A stretch of 64,000 nt of DNA. It comes from Cladorrhinum sp. PSN259 (Eukaryota; Ascomycota; Sordariomycetes; Sordariales; Podosporaceae). Below the pieces are notes generated by a model. The model did not search any database. It was not told the DNA's origin and saw only the letters and a program-made list of their open reading frames with translations. This document shows, piece after piece, positions 10,157 to 21,486 of the stretch. Where the stretch lies: positions 372,001 to 436,000 of the forward strand of contig MU867060.1 of assembly GCA_033725935.1 (NCBI GenBank), read 5' to 3'. A program made the position numbers and the translations under genes. Position 1 is the first letter of the stretch, and every line of letters begins with the position of its first letter.

Positions 10157-11904
10157 TGTGGGTTTGTAATGTGTGGTATGTAACTGATGTGAAATTGAGA
10201 ACTGGCGTGGTTGTTTGAATGTGTAGTTGGATGCCTGATGAAGCTGTGTTTGAATAGAGCAAAATACGAGTATGGGTGTGTTGTGATTTGTTTTGTCTGT
10301 ATCCTGATGGATTTGAGACAAGTGTTCAGAAGACGAAGAAGGTTCACGATACTGGCGAGAAATGGATGGGTATTGTAGAGAAGGAGCGGGGTTTAATAAT
10401 CTTTCTGTCTGGCGGTCATTGAAAGGAAAGGGACCACTCTAGTGCTGTCGTGCGGTGCGATGAGCGTGGTGCGGCACCCACACACTTTCCTCCTGACGAT
10501 CGCCAGATGGGGTTCAAAGGGCAACGGATGGGGCGGATGAAGCAAGGTGGGCAGATCTGGTAAGGTATGAATGGGAAGATGTCTGGGACGATCTTTGAGC
10601 GAGTGAGGGGACCAAGCAAAACGCGGACTCTTTTGGTGGGCTCGGAACCTCGTCAGTATGAGCTCACCAATGAGAAAGGTGCGATGTTAGAAGGGTGTCA
10701 TGCATATGCCACAGCATGTAAAGAGCAAGTGGGTGTGTGTGTGCCCCTCTCTTACTTCACATGTCATGTATCGTAAGAGGGTACTTGATGTCTTTGCTTG
10801 CATGAATTACGCTGAGATATGGGATGCGTGTACCTCACAAAGAGCAGTCTACTCCTCGAATTATGGTACGATCTGAGCTCTTTACATCGACCCCGCAGAA
10901 GACTCGAGGACGGATCCATGGATCGAGCGTTCATGAAGAGCCAACCGGATCTGTTCTTGACGTACAGATTCATTTTCTTTGTCATGTAGTCTGGGCCGGT
11001 GTTGGTTTTGGTGATCGACCTGCATTGAGCCAGTTGCCCATTTGGTTATGTGGCAATTACAAAGCGAGTATACGGCCGAAGGCCGAGCTGAGTCCAGTCC
11101 ATTATTGCTTTGCAGGTCGGTCGTTTCGGTTGGAACTCAATATAGTATTTTGAGATGCTTCCACGATGTTCTATCTGGCTTCATCTGGACAAACCGATGA
11201 GTTGAGATTGATGATAGATAAGGCGAATGAGGAACATCGATCGTGATGAGATTCTGTGATGTCATCCGATTTAAACTGATAGACGACGGGTTTATTCATC
11301 AACCTATTCCCTTCATGTATATATAGCAGCGGGGTGCAGTAGGAAGCCTTTCCATAACCAGGTCCGAACAACAACTTGGATGTTTGCGATGTCATTTGGA
11401 CGTTGAGATCGTGGTGTTCAGGGTGTGACCATAGGTGGGGCAGATCATCACAGCGAAATGCGGGGGTGGAGTAGGTGAGCTGATATGCCGCTAGTCCTCA
11501 TTTGGAACAGATCGAATCTGATAACCAGGCAGGTCTGTATTCTATCTTCATCTTCTTCACTTCACGGGTTTGGTGGTAGCACTCGGTTGTTGTAATGGAT
11601 GGATACAGATCCTCCACCCAAGCGTGTGTACTGGTTGCTAAACGATTGGGCCCAAATGCTGCTCGTAGGAAAAGCATGCACCAAATATATGAGTTTGGTC
11701 TTCTCTTATGACATGAGGAGGGATCAGGCAGCCGGCAACACACGCGGCAATCTGCTGCCTTGCTAGGTTACACAAGAATTCGGTTGCCCTTTAAGGCAAT
11801 TCTCCTTCTCTGTAAGTTCCATTAAGCATTTTCGCACAACTTCTGTCAGAAACAGAAAGTATCACAACCAGGGATTAGTATTTAGTCCTTCATTGACAAA
11901 CAAG
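10157..11904. other. Large intergenic region, divergent promoters
   Basis: Lies between the CON-8-like gene (-) and the UCH-like gene (+), so it should contain both promoters. A TATATATA run is at 11318-11325, about 580 bp before the UCH-like start. A leader of the CON-8-like gene probably extends to about 10350, where the sequence is TG/GA-rich. No frame here looks protein-coding. Confidence 0.45.
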
Positions 11905-12713
11905 ATGGAGAGAAAACGTGTCACTATGCTTGGTAAGGACTCGCAGCCTCGAACTTGACAATGCTATCCATCTAATCCCAACATCCAGAAAACAACCCTG
12001 AGGTCTTCAATCGCCTCGCCAAGAAACTAGGTCTCTCTGAGGACCTTACCTTCTACGACGTCTTCTCCCTCGAAGAAGAAGACCTCTCCTATATCCCTCG
12101 GCCCGTCTACGCCCTGATAGTCATCATCCCGTTCACTCCATCCTGGAAGAAGGACCGTGAAGCAGAAGACGAAGCACTCGGAGATCCCATCAAGTACTAC
12201 CACGGCGGAGAAGCCGGCCAGGGCTCCGACGAGCCCATAATCTGGTTCAAGCAAATCATCCACGATTCCTGTGGCTCCTACGCCTTCTTGCACAGTGCAA
12301 TCAATGGTCAGACCAAAAATTTCATCCAGCCTGGAAGCACCCTCGAGCAGCTGCGGAATGCCGCCATCCCGCTGGCGAAAGATGAGAGAGCCCAGATGCT
12401 TCATGACAGTGACGCCTTTGAGGAGGCTCACAGATCTGTCGAGACTCTCGGTGATACTGCAGCGCCTACCACCAGGGTGCATGAGCATTTGGGTCAGCAT
12501 TTTGTGGGGTATGTCAAGGCCAACGGTCATCTCTGGGAGATGGAGGGCTCAAGGGAGGGCCCTTTAGATAGGGGGGCGTTGGGTGAGGACGAGGATGTGT
12601 TGAGTCCTAAGGCGCTGGACTTGGGTTTGAAGCGCGTCATCAAGTTGGAATTGGAGTCCGGCGGAAAGGATCTTCGTTTCAGCTGCATTGCCCTTGCGCC
12701 CAAACTCGAATAG
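11905..12713 (+). CDS. Ubiquitin C-terminal hydrolase-like protein (peptidase C12)
   Basis: Member of the UCH family (UCHL1/UCHL3/Yuh1), cysteine proteases that cleave small adducts from the ubiquitin C-terminus. Exons 11905-11932 and 11989-12713, intron 11933-11988, give 250 residues, close to the family's 220-240. The joined start reads ENNPEVFNRLAKKLGL, the typical UCH N-terminus. The oxyanion Gln and nucleophile Cys104 are present in KQIIHDSCGS (normally QTIGNACGT), and the catalytic His180 in GQHFVGYV. The catalytic acid position, normally Asp in ELDG, is Glu195 here (WEMEG). The protein may therefore be a slow or non-catalytic paralogue. PLDRG downstream matches the family PI(D/N)HG motif. 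No targeting signal is seen. Confidence 0.85.
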
Positions 12714-12844
12714 GTAAGTGCTTCTACATATGCACATGTACAAGTCTTTTTCTAGAGTAGCTTCAAAAAGCGATCTAGAATATGCGAGCCAGTATAGCAA
12801 TGCATTTTATCGACTGTTATCTAGGAGGAATACCCTTCACCTTA

Positions 12845-13968
12845 TCATACTTGTGTTTGCAAAGATACATGTACCATGGTAAGTACGTCTTCTTCTGTTA
12901 GCATTCTTTCATCCTCCTTCAGTTTCTTCAGCTTCTGCTCAAGTTCCTGAATCTTTTCATCAAACTCCAAAAGTTCCTTCAATGCCATTTTCTCCTCTCG
13001 CCCCCTTTCTCCCTTGAGCTTCTCAAGATCCTCTTTTGCATTCTCAATTTCTCTCTTTTTGTCCCGGGCTTCGACCTCTCTGGGAGACCACACCCGAATC
13101 GGAGCGGCTGGTGGTAGATTACTCGGAGGCCCATAATTCCCTTCCGCGGCCAACATTGCGTGCTCGGTGAGGACCTCACCGAGCTTGAAACAGCTACGCT
13201 TAAGCGTCCAAGGGTTGACTCTTCTTTGAAACAGGCCATGGCATACGCCGATCCTGCCGTTGTTGTGTTAGCTGTTGATGAAGGGTGCAGCTTTAGGATG
13301 ATGGCCGGGTGCACTAACCAGTATAGACTACAAAAGGTAAAGTAGAATAAGGCCCAGCTTCCGAGCAGACATAATCTGACCCTCCATTCCGTCGCGAAGC
13401 ATGGGTCGAATCTGGATCCTTGTTTCCTGGCTCTTGCTTTTTGAGACCATGACTTGGGATTCTGCCGCTTCTTGGCGGGTACTTTTTCGTCCGAAAGGCC
13501 ATGTGCCTTTCTTATCGCTCCTGGCACTGGCTTGGAAAGATCGGTCGTGGTGATTCTGGCCGGGATGTTGATGACATGGACGCGGTCATGACCTCGATAG
13601 TTACTGTTAAAATCACTTGTCCAACGGATATTGGGCGCGCTCCTGCTGCCCACTTGGGCGATGTTGGAATGGGCAAGATTTTCTTCGGTGACTGAGATGG
13701 GCGGATTGTAGAAGCGATAATGCTTCGGTGTGATTTGCCCGGGCGATGAAAAGGAGGAGCGCAAGGAAGATTTGCTTCCCTTGGTGCTGCTGCTGCGCGA
13801 CTTTAGGGCCGGCGAAGTTTGAGTGTTTGCGACACCCTCCTAAGGCGATTCAGTTGCTTTTGGTGATGGTGGATTCCAGCTTGAAAGGGGGTGGGGACTG
13901 TCTCTCGACGAGTCGATGTCCGTGAACATCCCAGGCCAGCCCGTCGTCGGGTCTGGATCTGCCGGCAT
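12845..13968 (-). pseudogene. Coiled-coil protein gene, interrupted by an in-frame TAG
   Basis: Unrecognised protein. The best model joins 13319-13968 to 12845-13253 through a 65-nt intron (13254-13318) with a CTAAC branch site, giving a continuous frame across the junction. The N-terminal part from the ATG at 13968 (MPADPDPTTGWPGMF) is interrupted by TAG at 13840-13842 after 42 codons, then continues with Ser/Arg-rich and basic sequence (KVPAKKRQNPKSWSQKARAR). The C-terminal exon encodes VWSPREVEARDKKREIENAK followed by about 60 residues of strongly predicted coiled coil with Leu heptads. The stop could be a CAG-to-TAG change, an undetected intron ending at the CCTTAG just there, or evidence that the true start is elsewhere. 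No ATG lies between the TAG and the intron in this frame. Confidence is good that the coiled-coil frame codes, low for the rest. Confidence 0.45.
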
Positions 13969-14622
13969 CGTGATCGTCTGACGGGAGAAGATGGTGATGA
14001 TCACAGGATAGCCAGGTCAGGAATGTCTGTGATATTACTATTAAAGTGCTTCAGTGAATTGCAGGTACGGCAATCATCAACAGGCACAACCGTTGCTCTT
14101 TCCAAGATCGGTAGATCGGTCAACTCTGCTTATCGACGATCACGGTTCGGGACGGATTGGTACCCGCATTGTTTGATCAACACAGCATCTGATGGTGCAG
14201 TCGCTACTCCGTTCAAAACATTTCTTTTGATGTGCTTGGCGATGGTATACAATCCCCGCATCTGTGGTGTTGTTGACATTGGAGCAGGATCGGCTCGCAT
14301 TCCAACTGCACCTTTCCCAACGACCAAGTGTGAGACATCCCCCAACAACCGCGTTCCTTCTGCAGCCCAACTCACATCACGATTTCATGTTTTGTGATTC
14401 ACAAACATGCCTCTTCAATCCCAAATCTCAGAGTGTCCGAGAGTCGCACCGAACCATAACGCCCGTCGCTGGTCGAAAACTACGCATGACGACGACGTCG
14501 ACGCCAATGTTGATCTTCTATAAGTAGGAGGTCGTTTGACGCCTCACGATGTATTATATCTCTTGCAGCACCGCACTGGTCTCCTCTTCACTTACAGCCA
14601 ATCAAAGTTTCAGTTCAGCACG
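13969..14622. other. Intergenic: promoter of the secreted protein gene
   Basis: Holds the promoter of the secreted-protein gene (+) and the upstream sequence of the coiled-coil gene (-). A TATAAG element lies at 14519-14524, about 100 bp before the start. The plus-strand frame 13891-14397 has no coding character. Confidence 0.45.
14519..14524 (+). promoter_or_regulatory. TATA-like element
   Basis: TATAAG in the context TTCTATAAGTAGG, 99 bp upstream of the ATG of the secreted hydrophobic protein gene, at a distance usual for a fungal TATA box. No second TATA-like hexamer lies nearer to the start. Confidence 0.4.
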
Positions 14623-15772
14623 ATGAAGTCCCAGCATCTTGCCCTCCTTTTCGCCGTCGGTGGTGCCCTTGCGGCCCCTGCTCCTGTTCCTGAGGAGGTG
14701 GCTGGTCAGCAGGGCCAAGTCGCGCAGGTCGAGCAACAACCCCAGGTTTCTCACAATGAGCAGACGGCCCATAACGGACAGATGGCCCAGCACGCCCAAG
14801 TGGCTCAGGACCTCTCAGTCGAGCAGAGGGCCCTGCTCACTAAGTTGGCTGAACAGTTCCCCCAGCTCAATGCTGTCCTTGGACCCTTTGGCTCCGGTGG
14901 TCTCCTCGGCAACCTCCCAATCATCGGTCCCATCATCAGCTCACTGCCTCTTCACACTATTCTGCGCAATCTTCCCCTTCTTGGTCCCCTCTTGGGCGAT
15001 CTCCTCACTCCGCTCATTGGCCCTCCTACCAGTGTCACCACCCCCAGCAACGGTATCCCCATCCCTGGCACCGGCATCACTCTTCCCTTCCCTCTGAGCA
15101 TCCTCCCCAGCTCCGCTGAAGGCCAGAATGTCAGCCCTATTGCTAAGCGTGAGGCCGAGGCTCACCAAGCAGCCATGGCTATCCTTTCCCAGTTGGTTGT
15201 TGAGACTCAGGACCAAGTTCAGCAGATTCGTAAGTCTCCTCCTGTCCATCTGTACTTCCACATGCAGGGGCCTCGTTTTTAACATTCAGCCAGAGCAACT
15301 CATCGCGGACCATGCCAACGAGGAACCCGAGAAGCTGATTGACGTTCTCGTCCAGCCCCTCACCCTCCTCAGAGACAATCTCCAGACCGGTGTTACCAAC
15401 GTCGTCTCCCGGGCCGGCCCTGGTGGCCTTCTCTCTGGCCTCCCCATCGTTGGCGATCTCCTCAGCGGCGGTGCCAAGTCCCCGCTCGGCCTTGTCGGTC
15501 AGCTCCTTGATACCCTTCTCAATCTTGTCCAGAGCCTTCTCGGTGGCAGCGGTCCTGCTGGCGGCGCCACCGGCCTTACTGGCGCCCTCGCTGGCGGTAC
15601 CCTCAACAACGTTCTCGGCAAGACTGGTCTCGGTAGCCTCGTCGGTGGTCTCCTCCTCGGAGCTAATAGCCCTCTCGCTCCTCTCGTCAACCAAGTCCTC
15701 GGCACCGTTACTAGCCTCCTCCCTGGCGCCGGCACTCCTTCTTCCGCTTCCAACCCTGTTCCCAGGGCCTAA
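14623..15772 (+). CDS. Secreted hydrophobic repeat-like protein with Kex2/Ste13-type site
   Basis: No known family recognised. Exons 14623-15229 and 15294-15772, intron 15230-15293, give 361 residues. The intron has a GTAAGT donor; the acceptor must be CCAG at 15290-15293, because the more upstream CAGs break the frame. Residues 1-18 are a classic signal peptide (KSQHLALLFAVGGALAAPAP). A Gln-rich segment (28-68) is followed by Gly/Leu/Pro-rich hydrophobic sequence with repeated (N/G)LPI(I/V)G(P/D) and LLG-type motifs in both halves (about 90-135 and 245-345). Between the halves, KR-EAEA at 175-180 is an exact Kex2 plus dipeptidyl-peptidase site like that of alpha-factor precursors, so the protein may be cut into two secreted chains. 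The hydrophobicity suggests a cell-wall or surface-active role; this is inference. Confidence 0.75.
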
Positions 15773-16159
15773 GTATGCTCATCTGTGAGTAAGACATGAG
15801 GAAAATTGATAGTTCTCTTTTAATGAGGACTTCGGTTAGTCCAATTTGAAGGCATTGGAAGGCTTAGTGGTAAGATGAAACGATTGGGTCCATTGTATTT
15901 CGAGATAGCCTTGTTTTATTCTCTAGTTAGCTTCCGTCAGAATTCCATTATTTTATGGACTCTTTTCACATGATGATCACTTCTTTGAGTGCCTTAATTC
16001 AGCACAAAAGCATGAACTTCTTGTTTCGTGGGAAAAGTGTTAGGAATGTACCAGTGCAAGCTATAGACCTAGCAAGTACAGATATATACAACATACAAGC
16101 TCTTTGCTCCGAAGGCACTTGCAGAGGCAAACCCCAGTTGAGTTTCCATAGTACGGCCT
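15773..16159. other. Convergent 3' intergenic region
   Basis: Spacer between the secreted-protein gene (+) and the OTU-like gene (-). AT-rich with no gene; presumed polyadenylation regions of both. Confidence 0.45.
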
Positions 16160-18213
16160 TCAAACGTGGACTAGCTCATCTTCAACCATATCCATATTGT
16201 CTTCAAACTCCAGATACGGATTATCCAACAGCTGGAACCCATCAGCGGGCTCAATCTGCGTTGTTCTTTGTCCAAACCGCCACTCGAACTCCGGGATCGA
16301 CTGTACAGGAGTAAACGCCGGCATATTTGCAGGCGGAGGTCCCGGTGGGTTCACGTTGTTCGCACCTCTGTCCGTCTTCCAGTTATTCATGGTATCGTCC
16401 GCGTATGGCTGACTAAACCCCATCCCAGGTATGTCGATACCGGCTTTAAAACACTTGAAGATGTCATTGGTAATGACAACATCTTGATAAATGTTGTTGC
16501 CCGCGATATTGACCCAACGGTGCGGTAGGGGTCCGTATAATGATCGGTCAACTCCGTCGTTGATGTGGTGAGGGCCGATCTCGTTGTGGTTGCCTGCGTC
16601 TATGTTCGCGTCCAGGTCTGCGCGATCTTCGGGAGGGAAATAGTTGAAGCGGGCGAGGTCATTGGGGCAGTGGCAGTGGACGTTGGGCTCGTTGGGGAAC
16701 AGGGAGTCCCAGTTTGCTTTCAAGTTTCGCGCGTTCCAGTTTTCGAAACCTCCGCCTGCTGTGGCTCTCTGGGCTTCGCCTGGCCACCCTTTTGTTTTGT
16801 GCAATCAGTTTTCCACCATCTATCGCAGAGAAGTTTTTATGTCGAAAAGAAAAACTTACAAGTACATGGTCCTCTAGGAGCACAAAAGTCACCGGCGCCC
16901 GCTTTGACTTGTATACTTGCCGGAGCGACTGCTCCCGGCAGTCCTGGTGTCGCTGCCCCTTGCCTTGCTTCCGACCATCCAGATTTCTCATGGAGAGGTC
17001 CGTAGTCGAAGTCGGCGGGATCGTAGTATCGACTCTTCTGGTCCGTGACGAGGAGAATCTGGCGCTTATTGTTTACGGATGGCTCGCCATACACACGTAC
17101 TTCGTAGTCGGTGTGATTCTGGCGTTGATGTAGTTTCAGAGTCTCGGTGTCCTCGTTGCTGAGCTGCGGGTCCGGTACCCGGAAGACCACAACTTGCCTG
17201 CCGAAGAAATCGGCAATCACAAACAACATGCACTCGTGTGGGTACGCGGGGAGTCCCTGCCGCCCCGAAGCGTACAGCGATCGCGCCATGGAGAGTATGC
17301 CAAATTCCGGGTGGCTGGTCTTGGACTCCTTTTGTAGTGTGTGGTACTCGCACCATCTGAGGTGGCTCCCGTCCTTTAATGCCTGCATGAAATAGGCCCA
17401 GATCTGCATCTTGATGACCCAGTATCTGGAGACATCTGGCCCGTGATCAACGCTGGCAAGGTCTGTTTGGCGGCGAAGAACCCAATAACTTTTGACATGA
17501 TTATCTCTGTCAGCTAATGCCGCGTTTTGGTGTTGGCCAAGAATAGATACTTACGCAACACTTCTCCACAAAGAATCCGAATCATTAGGCATCGGTATAG
17601 CTCGAAGGTGTATCTTGTTATCGGGTGCCTCGGGAGTTGGAGAAGCAATGGTGAATCCCTGGTATCGGTGATAATCCTGCCACAACTGCCTCTCAACCTT
17701 GCGCTTCGCCCAGTGCTCATATCTCAAAGTAGGAGGGGCTCGATGCGACAGAAACTGCGACGCATTATTGGTTCCCCAGCCACCCACCTGCGGCGGTGGC
17801 CAGGGGACGATGGCCGGAACGTGGCCGATATCAAGGGCCCTCGAGCTCGCCTTCCACAGCGGGGACCGGTATCCTAAGGTTCTCAAAGCATCAAGTATGT
17901 GTGCCCTCGCCGTGCGGGACCGTCTTGTTTTTATGCTGGCAATGGCTTGCCAGAGAGCCGCGAGCTGATTGAGCATATTCCGAGTGCTTGGCTTCATCTT
18001 GTTGTGGAACCCCAGAATCGCCCAGGCCTTTTGAGCGTGGTAATAGGTAGGGGAGGACTTCAACTTGAGGATATCATTGATTACTTTTCTTGGGGCATTG
18101 GGCCTCCGGCTCGAGATGACGTTGTCTGGGGTCGTGGCGACTGGTGCTGCCGGTACTATCGCTGGAGCAACAGGACCAGCAGGGACGGCGGGGACAGGAG
18201 GAGGAGCGGCCAT
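16160..18213 (-). CDS. OTU-like domain protein lacking the catalytic cysteine
   Basis: Exons 17555-18213, 16860-17506 and 16160-16788, with introns 17507-17554 and 16789-16859, give 644 residues. Residues about 205-345 resemble an OTU-fold peptidase: a DSDSLWRSVA motif at 211-220 stands where OTU enzymes have DG(D/N)CL(F/W)R, followed by helices (YWVIKMQIWAYFMQAL), then ECMLFVIADFFGRQVVVFRV and YYDPADF, the positions of the OTU core strand and of the terminal His-Tyr-Asp. The nucleophile Cys is replaced by Ser214 and the His position is not obvious, so deubiquitinase activity is doubtful. The N-terminus (1-30) is Ala/Pro-rich. The C-terminal exon is Asn/Pro-rich and acidic, with no known domain. 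Assignment to OTU is by motif pattern only; the exon structure is well supported by frame and splice signals. Confidence 0.6.
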
Positions 18214-18697
18214 ATTTGGGTTCCTTTTTTTGTTTTTTTGAGGATATCGCAGGCAATTAGCGTGATGGCTAAACCCACTCCTAGAAAATTAACAAGGTGG
18301 TATAACCTTCTTCTTAAAGGTGACGGAAACGGAAATTGTCTCATAACGCAGAGTACTACTAGGTGTATGTTGTCTTGTGCCCTACAAAGAAGGAAATCGA
18401 GCTGACGGAAATGGATGTCGAGACAGCGACCACAACAATGAACAACAAAGCTAAAAGTACGTCCTTTGTACATTGTATGTAGATGTGTTCAACAGCATAA
18501 CCTCGATATCCAGTCGTACCTGAGTCTCCTTTGCGGTCTAGGTCCTAGTTAACCTGCTCAATCTTTTGGTGCAGTACAGTTTATGTTGGCAACTACAAAA
18601 GTCAAGTTTTCAGAGTAAATGCTGCCAAAGTAGATCTAGATCCCCACAAACAGCACAAAGGCGAGATGTTTACATTTTCTTTCCCTGCCCCTGAAGT
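18214..18697. other. Intergenic spacer between two leftward genes
   Basis: Carries the promoter of the OTU-like gene and the 3' end of ACR3. A T-rich stretch at 18222-18240 sits just upstream of the OTU-like start. No gene was seen. Confidence 0.45.
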
Positions 18698-20102
18698 TTA
18701 CTCTCTCCAGCCAGCCCTATTGGCATACCACTTGACCCCATAGACCAGACCCAACAAAACGGGCACTTCAATGAGGGGACCAACTGTTGCGGCAAGCGCT
18801 TGGTCCGATTGCGGTCCAAAGGCTGCCACGGCCACCGCAATAGCCAGCTCAAAGTTATTGCTTGCTGCGGTGAAGCTCTGAGTGATGGCAAACTCAAACC
18901 GGAAACCCATTCTTCTTGCCACAATGAGCGTTGCAAAGAAAATAACACCAAAGTAAACAATCAGTGGCGCTGCGACACGGACCACAGACACAATCTGATG
19001 AACAACCTGCTTGCCTTGAGAAGCGAAAAGAACCAATATTGTGTAAAGCAACCCAATCAGTGACCATGGGCCAATGAATCGTAGAAAGATATTCTGGTAA
19101 AACTCCTTGCCAACGGAGTAAATCAGCGCAAATCGGGTGAGCATGGCTGCACCAAGGGGAATTCCCAGGAACACTCCAACAGACGTGGCGACTGTCGAGT
19201 ACGAAATGTGAATATTTGTTGAGTTGGGGCTGAAAACGCGGATGAAGAGAAGCGACACTGGTGCGAACAGGATAATCTGGAGGATAGAGTTGACGGCCAC
19301 AAGGATTGCACAATAATCACCATTTCCACCAGCCTAGTTCAAAAGGCTCTCTGTCAGTTTCTAAACCGCTGACCCGAAAACTGGGAGAAACATACAAGGT
19401 TGTTCCATATTAGAACCATGGCGATGCAACGTGCAATCCCAACAAGAATGAGCCCTTGGCGAAGGCCTTCTTCATCCGGTAAGAAAGCCCATGAGAGCCC
19501 GAGCTACGAAACAGCACGTCAGCCTCTGACATCACGGTTGGATAAAATGGGCCTACCATAAGAAGTGGTGCCACGATCCAATTAACCACGACACTGAATC
19601 CAAGTTGAACCCAGACGCCTCTTTCCCTAAATATTTTGTGCAGCTCTTCGTACTGGACTTTGCATAAAATTGGGTACATCATGACAAGCAGTCCAATTGC
19701 TAGTATAAGAGAGTCAGTCAACTGCCACACACACCTACAAGGTGCTAACAGGAAATGGCAAAAATGCTTACCAATTGGGATGGAGACGTCAACAAATGTA
19801 CCCTTCTGAAGCGCAGGTCCGACATCATCGACAAAGTTTCCAAGGAGAATGCCGATTAGCATGGCAAGAAAGATCCATATCGCCAGAAACCGGTCAAGGA
19901 AGCCGAGCGACTTGAATGTCGAGAGGCTATCTTTGGGAGTGTTGCAGCATGGCGGTAGCTGCACCTGTTTCTCGGCATCATTTGCTGCCACGAAATCTGA
20001 TGTTGTTGTGTCAATGTTGCCCTTTTCTTGTTTGGTGGTGGTGGTGGTATTGTTCTTGTTGTTTAGCTGGGTCGCTGTTAAGGGATCGCTGGTGGATGCC
20101 AT
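18698..20102 (-). CDS. ACR3: Arsenite efflux transporter ACR3
   Basis: Plasma-membrane arsenite (and antimonite) exporter of the BASS/ACR3 superfamily, giving arsenic resistance. Four exons: 19772-20102, 19557-19699, 19396-19503 and 18698-19333 (introns 19700-19771, 19504-19556, 19334-19395) give 405 residues. Residues 1-60 are a hydrophilic Thr/Asn/Lys-rich tail. About ten membrane segments follow, starting with LDRFLAIWIFLAMLIGILLG and including PIAIGLLVMMYPILCKV, the conserved ARCIAMVLIWNNLAGGNGDY with the essential Cys of the family, and TQSFTAASNNFELAIAVAVA. These are near-diagnostic ACR3 motifs. All splice junctions rejoin conserved blocks. No arsenate reductase or regulator neighbour is present; the CYP505 gene is divergent. 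Confidence 0.96.
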
Positions 20103-21486
20103 TGTTTACTAGCCCCTGAAACCCGAAATAGAGATGTTGCAAATGTCGAGAAAATTGCGATCACCGTCGGCAAAACCAATTCTCTGCGGTAACCGCTTTT
20201 TACAAAACGAAACACCAAATTTTTGCATTTTGCAAAGGAAATCATCAGAACTTTTATGGAAACCTTTGTGTGCGTGTTTTCACCATCGACCAAGGGCGAT
20301 CAGCCTTGTTAGTGGACTGCCGAGGCACCGTGGCCAATCATTGTTGGGCAGTGACATGCCGTCGAGTCTGTGCGTTCTTGGACGTCGGGATAGCCCGCAA
20401 CCAATTGAAATAGGGGTTTTCAGGGTGCGGTGAGTTTGGTGACAGAAGTGATATTTGCCTGTTTGGTTTTAGCGCGATCGAAAAATTTCAGCGGCGAAGG
20501 AAATCGGGAATGAAGGGGTGGAACGGAGTTGGCGATGTTTCCCGTCAACCGACTGTCCGTTGATACATTAATTTCAATGCCATGCGTTGAAGGTTTTCCA
20601 GGTTGCTGGGTTGTATTTCCCACTCTCGGAGTGCCCGGCTAGGGGCGCCGAGGTTTGGGAGACGAAAAGCTCACAAAGGGATGTTCATTGATGTCTGTTA
20701 GACCGCGTAGGCCATGGCCAGTTATTTCTAAGGCAGAGAAGCTTGGCACTAACAGTGGGGCATAACCTATTCGGCATGCGAGCTTGGCGTTTTGAGATGT
20801 GAGGCAAGAAGCAACTCCTCGGGTGGGCACCTTGTGTCACTGTCAACTCTCCTGCGGCCGCCGTTTAGGTTTGGGTGTATACGGCAGGTGCACCACCCAA
20901 CGTTCCATTTCCAGGTTGCTCGAAACTGAAACCCAATCATCCAACGGGCTTCGGAGCCTCGGCGTTGAGAGGGTGCAGTCCGTCGTCAGCACTCAAGCGG
21001 GCAGGCGCATTGTGTGCATCAATGACGATACCACAGCTCAGTAAGCCCCTCTTTTACCCGACTCCATTTCGGGACGAATGACCAATTAGACGCTACATTT
21101 TAATCATCCTCCTGTCGATGCTGTGTTGTACCAACCTTTAATTCCCGGGTCGCCTGTCAGGCTCATGCTCCATGCTTATTAACGAGGCCATGTGCAGAGT
21201 AGTAGAGCGACCGACACAGCACAATGGAGAGTCCCAATATGACTACGACCTCGGTTCGGAGGGCCCATCTAATTGATGTAGCCATGGATGGTGTGGATGA
21301 GGAGGGTTGATGGATTGTATATGAATGGCCATGCCCCCTCGTTCTTGCAACCAGGAATCCGTTGAATAACATCCATATTCCTCATCATACCCGCCCTTCT
21401 GGATATCCACTTCAACTCGCAGCTTTACTTAGTAACCTGGGACCTTAAACTCAACCCCGCATTCATCCCATTCATCGTTGTTCAGC
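20103..21486. promoter_or_regulatory. Divergent promoter region of ACR3 and CYP505
   Basis: 1.4 kb between two divergently transcribed genes. Nothing in it looks protein-coding. The stretch just upstream of the CYP505 start (about 21380-21486) is CT-rich, as expected of a leader. No recognisable arsenic- or fatty-acid-response element could be fixed by eye. Confidence 0.45.

Noticed and set aside
18313..18348. GDGNGNCLI sequence on the plus strand resembling an OTU active site
   Set aside because: The frame around it has no further OTU-like sequence and lies in the promoter of the real OTU-like gene on the other strand. Treated as chance.
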